From: Pseudoalteromonas byunsanensis | GTDB lineage: Bacteria > Pseudomonadota > Gammaproteobacteria > Enterobacterales > Alteromonadaceae | Assembly: GCF_001854475.1 (NCBI RefSeq) | Contig: NZ_MNAN01000031.1 | Span: forward strand, 80,086-144,085 | Direction of reading: 5' to 3' | DNA length: 64,000 nt | Part shown: positions 57,538 to 64,000 of the stretch, piece after piece | Layout: every line of letters starts with the position of its first letter | Numbering within the stretch: the first letter of the stretch is position 1 | Position numbers and translations under genes: made by a program | Notes under the pieces: generated by a model | What the model was told of the DNA's origin: nothing | What the model saw: only the letters and a program-made list of their open reading frames with translations | Database searches by the model: none

Positions 57538-58299
57538 TTAGAAATGCACTTCAATACCCGCAAATGGCCCTGACGCATCGATATCAGTAGAAATATCATC
57601 CACATCATCTAATTCAAGTACCATTGAACGATAACCTGCACGCACCGCAACATCCACTGCTAGATTACCTATAACCTGCCATGCTACACCTACCTGATAA
57701 TCTTGGATTTTGCTGTCGTCTATCGCTAATATGCTCCCCTCAGCAAACACACTAAAGCCTGTCATTGGCAATCCAAGTTCTGCACGCAAGTAACCAAGCG
57801 GTACCAAGCCAGAAAAGTCACGAGTTTCGGTTGTGGTAGCCCCCTCAGCTGTACCTGATACTTGAATGGAACCATCAAATTGTTTGAGGTTCACACCGAA
57901 ATCAAATGACACTAAATCATTATCGAAAATTTCGTAATACAAAGTGTAATCGGTATGACTTAGGTCAGTGAACGTGTCCGCTGTAGTACCCACGGTAAAG
58001 TCTTTTCCACCGAATTCAAAAGTTTCCGACAACGTTGTTGAACCATTTAATTCAAGCTCGGTATAACGTAATTTTATATTCGGTACGAATGGCACTGGGT
58101 GCTCAAGCGCAGCATAATAGCTTGTGAAAGTTTTATCGTCGAAATTGAATGACTGAGCATTACCTTTTTCGGCGAAATTACCCGAATTGTCGGCCTGCCA
58201 TCCTTCGGCACCTAAATATAACCCAAGTAAGGTGTCAGCTTGAGCAACTGGAGCCAAACAGGCCATCGACAATGCGGCCGCGATACAGTACTTTTTCAT
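57538..58299 (-). CDS. TIGR04219 family outer-membrane beta-barrel protein
   Basis: 253 aa. A signal peptide ends at AQADT. The body has alternating polar/hydrophobic strands and ends in phenylalanine (IEVHF), the outer-membrane targeting signal. LLGLYLGAEGW and YAALEHPVPFVPNIKLRY are family blocks. It is 4 bp after the DUF2333 gene. Function unknown. Confidence 0.88.
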   Translation of the reverse strand: MKKYCIAAALSMACLAPVAQADTLLGLYLGAEGWQADNSGNFAEKGNAQSFNFDDKTFTSYYAALEHPVPFVPNIKLRYTELELNGSTTLSETFEFGGKDFTVGTTADTFTDLSHTDYTLYYEIFDNDLVSFDFGVNLKQFDGSIQVSGTAEGATTTETRDFSGLVPLGYLRAELGLPMTGFSVFAEGSILAIDDSKIQDYQVGVAWQVIGNLAVDVAVRAGYRSMVLELDDVDDISTDIDASGPFAGIEVHF

Positions 58300-58302
58300 T
58301 TT

Positions 58303-59289
58303 TTATCCTTGCGCTAAGAGTTCACTGAGTTCGATAAGAGCAGCATTCGCTCTTGAAATATAGTTTGCCATTACTAACGAATGATTAGCAACTAAGCCAA
58401 ATCCGCTACCATTTAAAATTATAGGGCTCCACACTGTTTCTTGAGTTGCTTCAAGCTCTCGAATAATCTGCTGTAAACTAACAACTGCATTCTTTTTTGC
58501 TAATACATCAGCAAAGTCGTGCTCAACCGCTTTTAGAAAATGCAGTAACGCCCAGCTTGCGCCACGAGACTCATAAAGCACATCGTCAATCTTCCACCAA
58601 GATGTTTTTACTTCACTGTGACTGGGCGCATACGTGGCCTGATTGGCCGCACTATCACCGGCCAAGTCGGTGTTTAGTCTATCTTGACCAACACTCGCAC
58701 TGAGACGCTGACTTAAGCTCCCTAATCGCTTCTCAGCTTCTTTTAGCCAACCCCTTAAATTATCCGCACGAGCATAAAATTGGCTATCTCTTTGCGCCGG
58801 ACTAGCAATTTTTGAACGGTATTCTTTTAGATAGTTGATCCCAGCCTGATACTCTCCCTCTGCACTGGGCCATGCCCAAGCTGTTGAGCTAATATTGAAT
58901 TGAGGCTGTGCCAACTTTAGTTCTGGATGCTCTGTCGATTGAGATTGAGAACGGCTAAAATCTTTACGCATGGACAATGCTAAATCACGTACCATCTCTA
59001 AAGCGCCATATTCCCAAGCTGGCATATTATCCATAAAAACACTCGGCGGTAACATGTCATTAGACAAGTAGCCCCCAGGCTTTTGTAGTAAGGTTTCACT
59101 GACGCTTATTAGCGTATTTGTGGTGACATATCCTGTCACCAACTTTTCATTGTTACTCTGAGCTTGCTGTTTCGCTCGCTCTACTACATCAAATTTCGCA
59201 GGTTCGATGCTCCAGTAAACCGCCAACAAATAACCCAGTAAGAGTAAGGCACTGAGCGCACCAATAAACTTTCCTATATTTTGTTGCAT
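58303..59289 (-). CDS. DUF2333 family inner-membrane protein
   Basis: 328 aa with one N-terminal membrane helix (about 8-28) and a helical periplasmic domain. GYVTTNTLISVSETLL and PGGYLSNDMLPPS are the DUF2333 signatures, and AWEYGALEMVRD is conserved. Function unknown. Lies between the PCu(A)C chaperone gene and the barrel gene, all closely spaced. Confidence 0.9.
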   Translation of the reverse strand: MQQNIGKFIGALSALLLLGYLLAVYWSIEPAKFDVVERAKQQAQSNNEKLVTGYVTTNTLISVSETLLQKPGGYLSNDMLPPSVFMDNMPAWEYGALEMVRDLALSMRKDFSRSQSQSTEHPELKLAQPQFNISSTAWAWPSAEGEYQAGINYLKEYRSKIASPAQRDSQFYARADNLRGWLKEAEKRLGSLSQRLSASVGQDRLNTDLAGDSAANQATYAPSHSEVKTSWWKIDDVLYESRGASWALLHFLKAVEHDFADVLAKKNAVVSLQQIIRELEATQETVWSPIILNGSGFGLVANHSLVMANYISRANAALIELSELLAQG

Positions 59290-59297
59290 AACTGTTC

Positions 59298-59795
59298 CTA
59301 ATGATGTTTATGTTCTGAATGGTTCTCACCTTGCTTGTCCATTTCGTCATGCAAGGATATCACCGTAATAGGGCTTTCTAGCTGCTCACCGTTGGCAAAG
59401 TATAACGTCAAAGTAAGTCTTTCACCTTTTACTAGAGTGCCGTTTGGCTCAAACGCCATTAAATGGTATCCACCGGGTTGAAAATTGATTGTTTGATGAG
59501 GTGATACCGCTAGTTCGTTTAGCTTTTGCATACGCATCATTCCATCACTATGGATGTGCTCGTGAATCTCAACACGCCCTAAGTTCGATATGGTTGCCTT
59601 TTGTAGTATCCGTGTTTGCTCTGAATGATTCATTAACGAAAAGTAGGCAGCAGTTGCAGTAGCCGCGGGAAGAAATTGTCTTATCTTGGCTTGCTGAACC
59701 ATGAGCTTGGAAGAGCTCGACTGCTCAGCCATTGCCTGAACTGGTGCAAAACTCAACACCGTACAGGTAAATACAACAAGATATTTAACAAACAT
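59298..59795 (-). CDS. PCu(A)C periplasmic copper chaperone
   Basis: About 165 aa; the ATG at 59795 has AAGGA 6 nt upstream (the ATG two codons before has none). A signal peptide is followed by the DUF461 domain: IHEHIHSDGMMRMQKL and GYHLMAF give the HX(n)MX(n)HXM Cu(I) ligand set. A His-rich tail (ENHSEHKHH) may also bind metal. Delivers copper to cytochrome oxidase in related species. Confidence 0.9.
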   Translation of the reverse strand: MFVKYLVVFTCTVLSFAPVQAMAEQSSSSKLMVQQAKIRQFLPAATATAAYFSLMNHSEQTRILQKATISNLGRVEIHEHIHSDGMMRMQKLNELAVSPHQTINFQPGGYHLMAFEPNGTLVKGERLTLTLYFANGEQLESPITVISLHDEMDKQGENHSEHKHH

Positions 59796-59818
59796 GAACA
59801 TTCCTTTAAAATAGCAAT

Positions 59819-59851
59819 AACTGCCTAAATCATAACATGAAATAGGCAGTT
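59819..59851 (-). terminator. Hairpin after psp-like operon
   Basis: Stem aactgccta/taggcagtt with a 15-nt loop; on the minus strand it is followed by attgctatttt. It lies 28 bp past the 107-aa gene stop. Confidence 0.6.
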
Positions 59852-59879
59852 ACGCGCCATTAGCTCAATGATTAATGTA

Positions 59880-60203
59880 CTAATGACTTGACACTGGTTC
59901 ATACACCAACCATCCGACCCCTACGAGTAATAAAAGGGGAATTGCAATCAAGATAGAGTTAAAGAGCAGCGCCAAAACTAGCCCTATGAGCACCACTAAA
60001 AAGGCACCAATTAACCCCATTCCCAGTAACGCAATTACAGCTATAAAGGCGATTGTTCCAATCAACACCGCGAACAACTCCATCCCCACCCAGCTTAAAT
60101 CCATGAAAAAGTCAGGAATACTTAACCAGGCAAATGGTGAACTTAACCACGATAAGACAGAACAAAGCAGCAATGCAATCAGTACTAAAAATACGGTTTT
60201 CAT
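59880..60203 (-). CDS. Small membrane protein of psp-like operon
   Basis: 107 aa, three or four hydrophobic helices, a G-rich middle (ALLGMGLIGAFLVVLIGLVLAL). It has a good site (AAGGTGAC) and lies 12 bp after pspC. It is not PspB or recognisably PspG. Probable inner-membrane partner in envelope stress. Confidence 0.7.
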   Translation of the reverse strand: MKTVFLVLIALLLCSVLSWLSSPFAWLSIPDFFMDLSWVGMELFAVLIGTIAFIAVIALLGMGLIGAFLVVLIGLVLALLFNSILIAIPLLLLVGVGWLVYEPVSSH

Positions 60204-60214
60204 TTTATGTCACC

Positions 60215-60418
60215 TTATGCTTTCGTTGGTAACACAACACTGGCAATCGCGTAAGCAAGCACAGTCACCACCGGAAACTTCAAAAATAGTAATACTGTTA
60301 GTAGCCTAGTAAGCCAAGTAGGCATATCAAACCGCTGCGCAACACCTGCACACACGCCAGCAATTTTTTTATGGCCTAGCAAGCGAAAACAACGGTCTTT
60401 CTCACTGTAGTATTTCAT
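60215..60418 (-). CDS. pspC: PspC domain protein
   Basis: 67 aa from the ATG at 60418, which has AAGGAG 6 nt before it; an in-frame upstream start would overlap pspA. The PspC domain shows KKIAGVCAGVAQRF, then one membrane helix. E. coli PspC with PspB controls the response; here it is much shorter than the E. coli protein (PspC 119 aa) and no pspB is present. Confidence 0.85.
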   Translation of the reverse strand: MKYYSEKDRCFRLLGHKKIAGVCAGVAQRFDMPTWLTRLLTVLLFLKFPVVTVLAYAIASVVLPTKA

Positions 60419-60428
60419 AGCAAACTCC

Positions 60429-61106
60429 TTAGGCACCAACCGGTGCTGTGTTACTGTGCACTTGCAGTTTCAACTGCGCCAATGCCGCATTAACTTTTTC
60501 ATCTCGTTCAAACTGTGCAAATTGCGCAGTCGTTGAGGGTTGACCTAAGTCATAACTATCTACCTGCGCCTCTATGCGCTCAACCTTGCTTTGCAACTGC
60601 TCAAAACGATTGATAACATTAGCCACCTCATCGCAATGCAGAGTTTGCCGTACTTTCAATCTGGCCGTGCATGATCGTTGTGTTCGCTCAAGCTGTAATT
60701 GCTTAGCCTTTAATGACTGAATTTTACTTGCTAACTTATCCGCATCATCTTTCAATTTGATTAACGTTTCGTCAAGAGTTCCCTGCTGCTCCGATAATTT
60801 GTACAGACTTTCTTCCAACTGTTGCTTTTCACTTATCGCAGCTTTGGCCAAGTCTTCTCTGCCTTTGCTCAAAGCATGTTCAGCCTTTTGTTGCCATGTT
60901 TCAATTTGCTTTTCATATTGAGCATAGCGCCTGTGAAGTGCTTTTTGCTCGCACATAATTTGAGCAGCAGTAGCGCGGCAATCACTCAAAGCGTCATTTA
61001 GCTCGCTCAACAATTGTGCGGCGAGTTTTTTAGGATCTTCAGCTTTATCTAAGAATGCATTTACTTCAGATTTTATTAAGTCTTCAATTCTGTTAATTAA
61101 GGCCAT
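60429..61106 (-). CDS. pspA: Phage shock protein A (PspA/IM30 family)
   Basis: 225 aa, nearly all coiled coil; the start INRIEDLIKSEVNAFLDKAEDP matches the family's amphipathic N-terminal helix. It binds and stabilises damaged inner membranes. First gene of pspA-pspC-(107-aa gene); a strong site (AAAGGAG) precedes the ATG. Unlike enterobacteria there is no divergent pspF. Confidence 0.9.
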   Translation of the reverse strand: MALINRIEDLIKSEVNAFLDKAEDPKKLAAQLLSELNDALSDCRATAAQIMCEQKALHRRYAQYEKQIETWQQKAEHALSKGREDLAKAAISEKQQLEESLYKLSEQQGTLDETLIKLKDDADKLASKIQSLKAKQLQLERTQRSCTARLKVRQTLHCDEVANVINRFEQLQSKVERIEAQVDSYDLGQPSTTAQFAQFERDEKVNAALAQLKLQVHSNTAPVGA

Positions 61107-61146
61107 ATTCTGCTCCTTTGCATCGGCGTTAGGTTGTCCTAACAGT

Positions 61147-61162
61147 CCAATCTTTGTGCCAA
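61147..61162 (-). promoter_or_regulatory. Near-consensus sigma-54 promoter for psp operon
   Basis: On the minus strand the sequence reads TTGGCAC-N5-TTGG. The GG of the -24 element is followed by 10 nt and then GG where GC is expected, so one base differs. It lies about 40 bp before the pspA start, the distance expected, and psp operons are sigma-54-controlled in other gammaproteobacteria. The rest of the 420-bp gap to 61527 shows no gene. Confidence 0.55.
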
Positions 61163-61434
61163 GGTTTAAAACAGCTTAATTTACAATCAGTTATAAAACT
61201 TAAGGTACATTCGAAGGGAAAGAATAGAAGTGGATTTTCGCTGAATACGCTAAAAAGTAGCGATTTACACCACATCAACAGTTATTGCTCATCACAAAGT
61301 TAAGCGTGGTTCATTTTACATGACTCAAAATTCACACAATGAATAGTTAGTAATAGCAGTTTATAACAATAGAAGGCTTTTGGATTTTAATTGGGTAGGT
61401 AATAAATCTATTAACCTTAAACTATGAAGAAAAT

Positions 61435-61467
61435 AAAAAGCGCCAAACTTTACGCCTGACGCTTTTA
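61435..61467 (-). terminator. Hairpin after RiPP-like precursor gene
   Basis: Stem aaaagcg/cgctttt with a long loop, followed on the minus strand by a T-rich run. It lies about 60 bp past the small gene's stop, fitting a monocistronic unit. Confidence 0.55.
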
Positions 61468-61527
61468 AAAAGTATATATAAATTAACAACTCAACATATA
61501 ATCTTATAACTCTAATGTCTAACTTGG

Positions 61528-61689
61528 TTAATTTACAAGTTCATGACAACCACTTGCACAGTCTGTGCATGCGTATGGATTATTAGCCATACCACCAGCT
61601 ACATTTGGAGTTAGGTTGTTTGGCAAGTTACGTTTGCTATCTGATAAATTTACTAATTTCTTTTTATTTAACTTGATTTTATTTTTCAT
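61528..61689 (-). CDS. Probable RiPP (class I lanthipeptide-like) precursor peptide
   Basis: A 53-codon gene with a strong ribosome site (AAGGAGCT, 5 nt before ATG). The N-terminal leader KNKIKLNKKKLVNLSD is of the LNKK...L type that I recall from lanthipeptide-type precursors in Bacteroidota and Pseudoalteromonas. The leader ends in NVAGG, a double-glycine-like cleavage site near residue 33; the 20-residue core (MANNPYACTDCASGCHELVN) has three Cys in a C-x2-C-x3-C pattern plus one Thr and one Ser, which could be dehydrated and cross-linked. No modifying enzyme, protease or exporter is near it in the window, so any maturation enzymes must be elsewhere. Confidence 0.7.
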   Translation of the reverse strand: MKNKIKLNKKKLVNLSDSKRNLPNNLTPNVAGGMANNPYACTDCASGCHELVN

Positions 61690-61847
61690 ATTACAGCTCC
61701 TTATTTTTATTTAAAGCGATTAGACATTATCAGAAAAAACAAAGAATATAATCTGTAACTAATAGCAGTTGACAGAATAAATAAAATGAAAATAAAAAAT
61801 TAGTTCGGATTAAAAAATAACGTTTTAAAAATATATACAGAATGAAT

Positions 61848-61882
61848 TCAGCCGTAACCTAGCTCTGCAAGTTAGGGGCTGA
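61848..61882 (-). terminator. Hairpin downstream of dusA
   Basis: Arms tcagcc/ggctga with an inner stem (cctaa-type/ttagg). It lies about 107 bp past the dusA stop; no clear T run. Possible dusA terminator or part of the small gene's upstream region, which is very AT-rich (61690-61847). Confidence 0.4.
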
Positions 61883-61988
61883 CTATATGATTTTAGATAT
61901 GTGAAAATTGGTGAGCGAAAAAGCAAAACGCCCTTCCGCTCAATTTCCTGTGAGGCAGATAAAGGTGTTGTTTGGCAACGCAAGTATT

Positions 61989-63002
61989 TTACTGTTCAGG
62001 AACAAAGCTCAACGCCTTTTCCATCACACTTATATCAGCCTCTTTTTTATGTCCATTCTCAGACAGCTGACGGCGGAAGCCTCTAGCTCCCGGCTGCCCT
62101 TGGAATATACCTAGCATATGGCGAGCAATGTGCCAAAAGTTAGCTCCTGATGACATTTGCTGCTCAAAATAGTCATACATGCTACGTACAACCTGATGGC
62201 GTGTTTGAGTGAATGCCTTGTCGCCATAAATAAGTTCATCTACCTGCGACAACATAAATGGGTTACTGTATGCCTCTCGCCCAACCATCACACCATCAAT
62301 ATGCTGTAAGTGATGCAAACTATCACCCAAGGTTTTGACGCCGCCATTAATACTGATGTGTAGCGATGGATAGTCTTTTTTTAACTGATAGACACGTGGA
62401 TAATCAAGTGGCGGGATCTCTCGGTTTTCTTTTGGACTTAGACCTTGCAACCAAGCTTTCCGGGCGTGAATAATGAAGTCATCACACCCCACTTTCGCCG
62501 AAGCTTCAATAAGAGCGGTTAAAAACTCATATGAATCCTGTTCATCAATCCCGATACGTGTTTTAACGGTAACCGGAATATCCACTTGCGCTTTCATAGC
62601 CGCAACACAATCAGCAACGAGTTGAGGTTCAGCCATAAGACACGCGCCAAAGCGACCATTTTGAACTCTATCCGACGGACAGCCAACATTAAGATTAATT
62701 TCGCTGTAACCATGCTCTGCCGCTCGTTTGGCACACTCAGCTAAAGCGCTAGGATCAGAACCGCCCAATTGCAATGCAACCGGCATCTCATGACCACCAA
62801 AGCTTAGATAATCACCTTTACCAAACAAAATAGCTCCAGTTGTGATCATCTCAGTATAAAGCACCGCATGGCGTGTTAGTTTGCGATGGAATGTGCGACA
62901 GTGCTTGTCAGTCCAATCCAGCATAGGCGCAACAGAAAATCGTCTGAACGTTGAATCGCTTACCATTGAAGGGCTACCGCCTGATTTAACTGTGTTTGAC
63001 AT
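61989..63002 (-). CDS. dusA: tRNA-dihydrouridine(20/20a) synthase
   Basis: 337 aa from the ATG at 63002 (an ATG at 62966 is also possible; the frame runs to a TTG at 63050, unlikely). FMN-dependent TIM barrel: [15 protein letters not shown], then [19 protein letters not shown], with the catalytic Cys, and [15 protein letters not shown] identify DusA rather than DusB or DusC. It reduces U20/U20a in the tRNA D-loop. Confidence 0.95.
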   Translation of the reverse strand: MSNTVKSGGSPSMVSDSTFRRFSVAPMLDWTDKHCRTFHRKLTRHAVLYTEMITTGAILFGKGDYLSFGGHEMPVALQLGGSDPSALAECAKRAAEHGYSEINLNVGCPSDRVQNGRFGACLMAEPQLVADCVAAMKAQVDIPVTVKTRIGIDEQDSYEFLTALIEASAKVGCDDFIIHARKAWLQGLSPKENREIPPLDYPRVYQLKKDYPSLHISINGGVKTLGDSLHHLQHIDGVMVGREAYSNPFMLSQVDELIYGDKAFTQTRHQVVRSMYDYFEQQMSSGANFWHIARHMLGIFQGQPGARGFRRQLSENGHKKEADISVMEKALSFVPEQ

Positions 63003-63108
63003 ATTTAATGAACCGCCTCTAGTTACCTTGAAATACCCGAATTTCGACAAACAGTCATGCTAATCCCCACCAGCTCTATAGGACAAAGTTAATTATAGAG
63101 TGTCGGCC

Positions 63109-63282
63109 ATGATTGGCTTTGCAATCGAAGAACGTAAATTATCTTCTGGCTATGAACGCATCAAAGCGTTGCTTGCAAGAAATCTAAGAGCGGGATTATA
63201 CACAAAGCAAAACGAACCTTCAGTAAAAGATTCTCGTAGGCTTGCAAGAAAATTGTTCACTACATTATTTGAAATTATCTAA
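63109..63282 (+). CDS. Small hypothetical ORF, uncertain
   Basis: 57 aa from the ATG at 63109 (GTG at 63100 also possible). Basic, helical sequence (YERIKALLARNLRAG, SRRLARKLFTTLF). No convincing ribosome site and no recognised family. It fills the gap between divergent dusA and the convergent repeat gene, so it may be real, but coding is not shown. Confidence 0.35.
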   Translation: MIGFAIEERKLSSGYERIKALLARNLRAGLYTKQNEPSVKDSRRLARKLFTTLFEII

Positions 63283-63349
63283 CGATAACGATGAAACAGG
63301 AGAATGAACTAATGTGCTAATTAGCTCACTCTCTATGAGAATTGGGAGA

Positions 63350-64000
63350 TTAGTAACCTAGTACCATGTCACAGCCGTGGTTATAGTAACTGGCTTCCCC
63401 TTCATAATACGCAATAATTCCTTTATCAAAAGTTTGCTTACCGATAGAGCGTACCCCATCAAACTCGTAACTTACGTCAGGGGCTTTATAAAGCTCAAAC
63501 TTCTCCAGCTTGTTCATATCTGGGTCTGCCAATTGTATTTTAAATATGCCTTTTTTAATCGCATAGTTACCACGCATAATGAAACTTCGGCCCGTCATAT
63601 TCGTGTAAGTTGGCGCAGCTTGACCAACCACTAGACGTTTGTTCGCTTTTACACAGATTTGATATAAGTCGTCGATGGTGTAACCATCAGTTTCTCGAAG
63701 GAACAGCACCCCCTTACTAATTACATCTTTACTGGTTGGAAATGGCTCATAATTAGAGCTATTTGAATCTCCCGCACCAAATGAATCGTCTGCACCAAAT
63801 GAATCGTCTGCACCAAATGAGTCGTCTGCACCAAATGAGTCGTCTGCACCAAATGAGTCGTCTGCGCCAAATGAATCGTCTGCACCAAATGAGTCGTCTG
63901 CGCCAAATGAATCGTCTGCGCCAAATGAATCGTCTGCGCCAAATGAATCGTCTGCGCCAAATGAATCGTCTGCGCCAAATGAATCGTCTGCGCCAAATGA
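63350..64000 (-). CDS. Protein with SFGADD tandem repeats, 5' end outside window
   Basis: The frame is open to the window edge, so only the C-terminal part is seen: at least 12 copies of SFGADD (18 bp each), one variant SFGAGD, a short linker (SNSSNYEPF), and a ~115-aa C-terminal domain starting near ISKGVLFLRETDGY, with beta-rich character and YYNHGCDMVLGY at the end. The shorter possible start at 63709 is a GTG within this frame and is not the true start. The acidic, glycine-containing repeat suggests an extended linker or surface/metal-binding region. I do not recognise the C-terminal domain. No signal peptide can be judged. Confidence 0.75.
   Translation of the reverse strand, partial: SFGADDSFGADDSFGADDSFGADDSFGADDSFGADDSFGADDSFGADDSFGADDSFGADDSFGADDSFGADDSFGAGDSNSSNYEPFPTSKDVISKGVLFLRETDGYTIDDLYQICVKANKRLVVGQAAPTYTNMTGRSFIMRGNYAIKKGIFKIQLADPDMNKLEKFELYKAPDVSYEFDGVRSIGKQTFDKGIIAYYEGEASYYNHGCDMVLGY
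63785..64000 (-). repeat. 18-bp tandem repeat, at least 12 units
   Basis: Twelve exact-length 18-bp units run to the window edge. On the minus strand each reads tca ttt gg(c/t) gc(a) ga(c) ga(c/t). All differences I see between units are synonymous, so every unit encodes SFGADD. The unit length keeps the frame, so copy number can change without disrupting the gene. Confidence 0.95.

Noticed and set aside
59986..60309. 107-codon plus-strand open frame antisense to the psp-like genes
   Set aside because: Shadow across two real small genes, no start signal.
63721..63996. Open frame of 91 codons on the minus strand made of repeated QTIHLA units
   Set aside because: It is an out-of-frame reading of the 18-bp repeat; the frame that continues into the C-terminal domain is SFGADD.
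63785..64000. Possible CRISPR array
   Set aside because: The 18-bp units are directly adjacent with no spacers and lie within a coding frame.

Overview
The window looks like chromosomal DNA of a marine gammaproteobacterium of the Alteromonadales, most probably Pseudoalteromonas or a close relative. The evidence is gene content and order: tolC divergent from nudF-DUF1249-cpdA-yqiA-parE-parC, rsmE-gshB-yqgE-ruvX, pilU/pilT divergent from yggS-proC-yggT-DUF4426-rdgB-hemW, a PanP-type aspartate decarboxylase, and families typical of Vibrio/Shewanella/Pseudoalteromonas (TIGR03899, TIGR04219, DUF2333). No rRNA, tRNA, CRISPR array, transposase or integrase was seen. The assignment is from memory of gene families, not from a search.

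Layout. 1-2.7 kb: 3' part of a phosphoenolpyruvate mutase gene, an HlyD-type adaptor and a VOC protein, perhaps the end of a phosphonate locus. 2.7-7.8 kb: diguanylate cyclase, panP, and a membrane protein with degenerate GGDEF and EAL domains. 7.7-14.8 kb: housekeeping genes (TrmB-like methyltransferase, yadGH ABC exporter, ubiX, mpl, rph-pyrE, yicC). 14.8-19.4 kb: an accessory stretch holding two paralogous HTH/membrane-protein modules (one split, one fused), a toxin-antitoxin-like pair, and the decayed remains of a fatty acyl-AMP ligase/acyl carrier protein operon. 19.4-35 kb: ycaQ, parC/parE with a sugar-dehydrogenase-like gene between them, the cpdA cluster, tolC, an LpxL-type acyltransferase, a TcpQ-like protein and glnE. 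35-48.6 kb: DUF350 protein, rsmE-gshB-yqgE-ruvX, pilTU, the yggS-hemW operon and a DUF885 lipoprotein peptidase. 48.6-61.1 kb: a histidine-kinase-like protein lacking the usual H-box histidine, divergent from an orphan TRAP binding protein; ygiQ; a response regulator with an EAL domain; several envelope proteins; and a pspA-pspC operon with a near-consensus sigma-54 promoter. 61.1-64 kb: a 53-codon gene for a probable RiPP (lanthipeptide-like) precursor, dusA, and the 3' end of a gene with an 18-bp tandem repeat encoding SFGADD.

How the genes fit together. Three proteins here carry GGDEF domains; only one keeps a canonical catalytic motif and one other keeps the EAL motif, so both synthesis and breakdown of c-di-GMP are represented along with a probable non-catalytic member. 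cAMP (CpdA) and c-di-GMP turnover lie near type IV pilus motor genes (pilT, pilU) and a TcpQ-like protein. Envelope maintenance is a second theme (mpl, lpxL-type, tolC, psp, outer-membrane barrel). The least explained items are the RiPP-like precursor at 61528-61689, the split/fused HTH-membrane modules at 15156-17293, the TA-like pair at 17636-18271, and the SFGADD repeat protein at the right edge.
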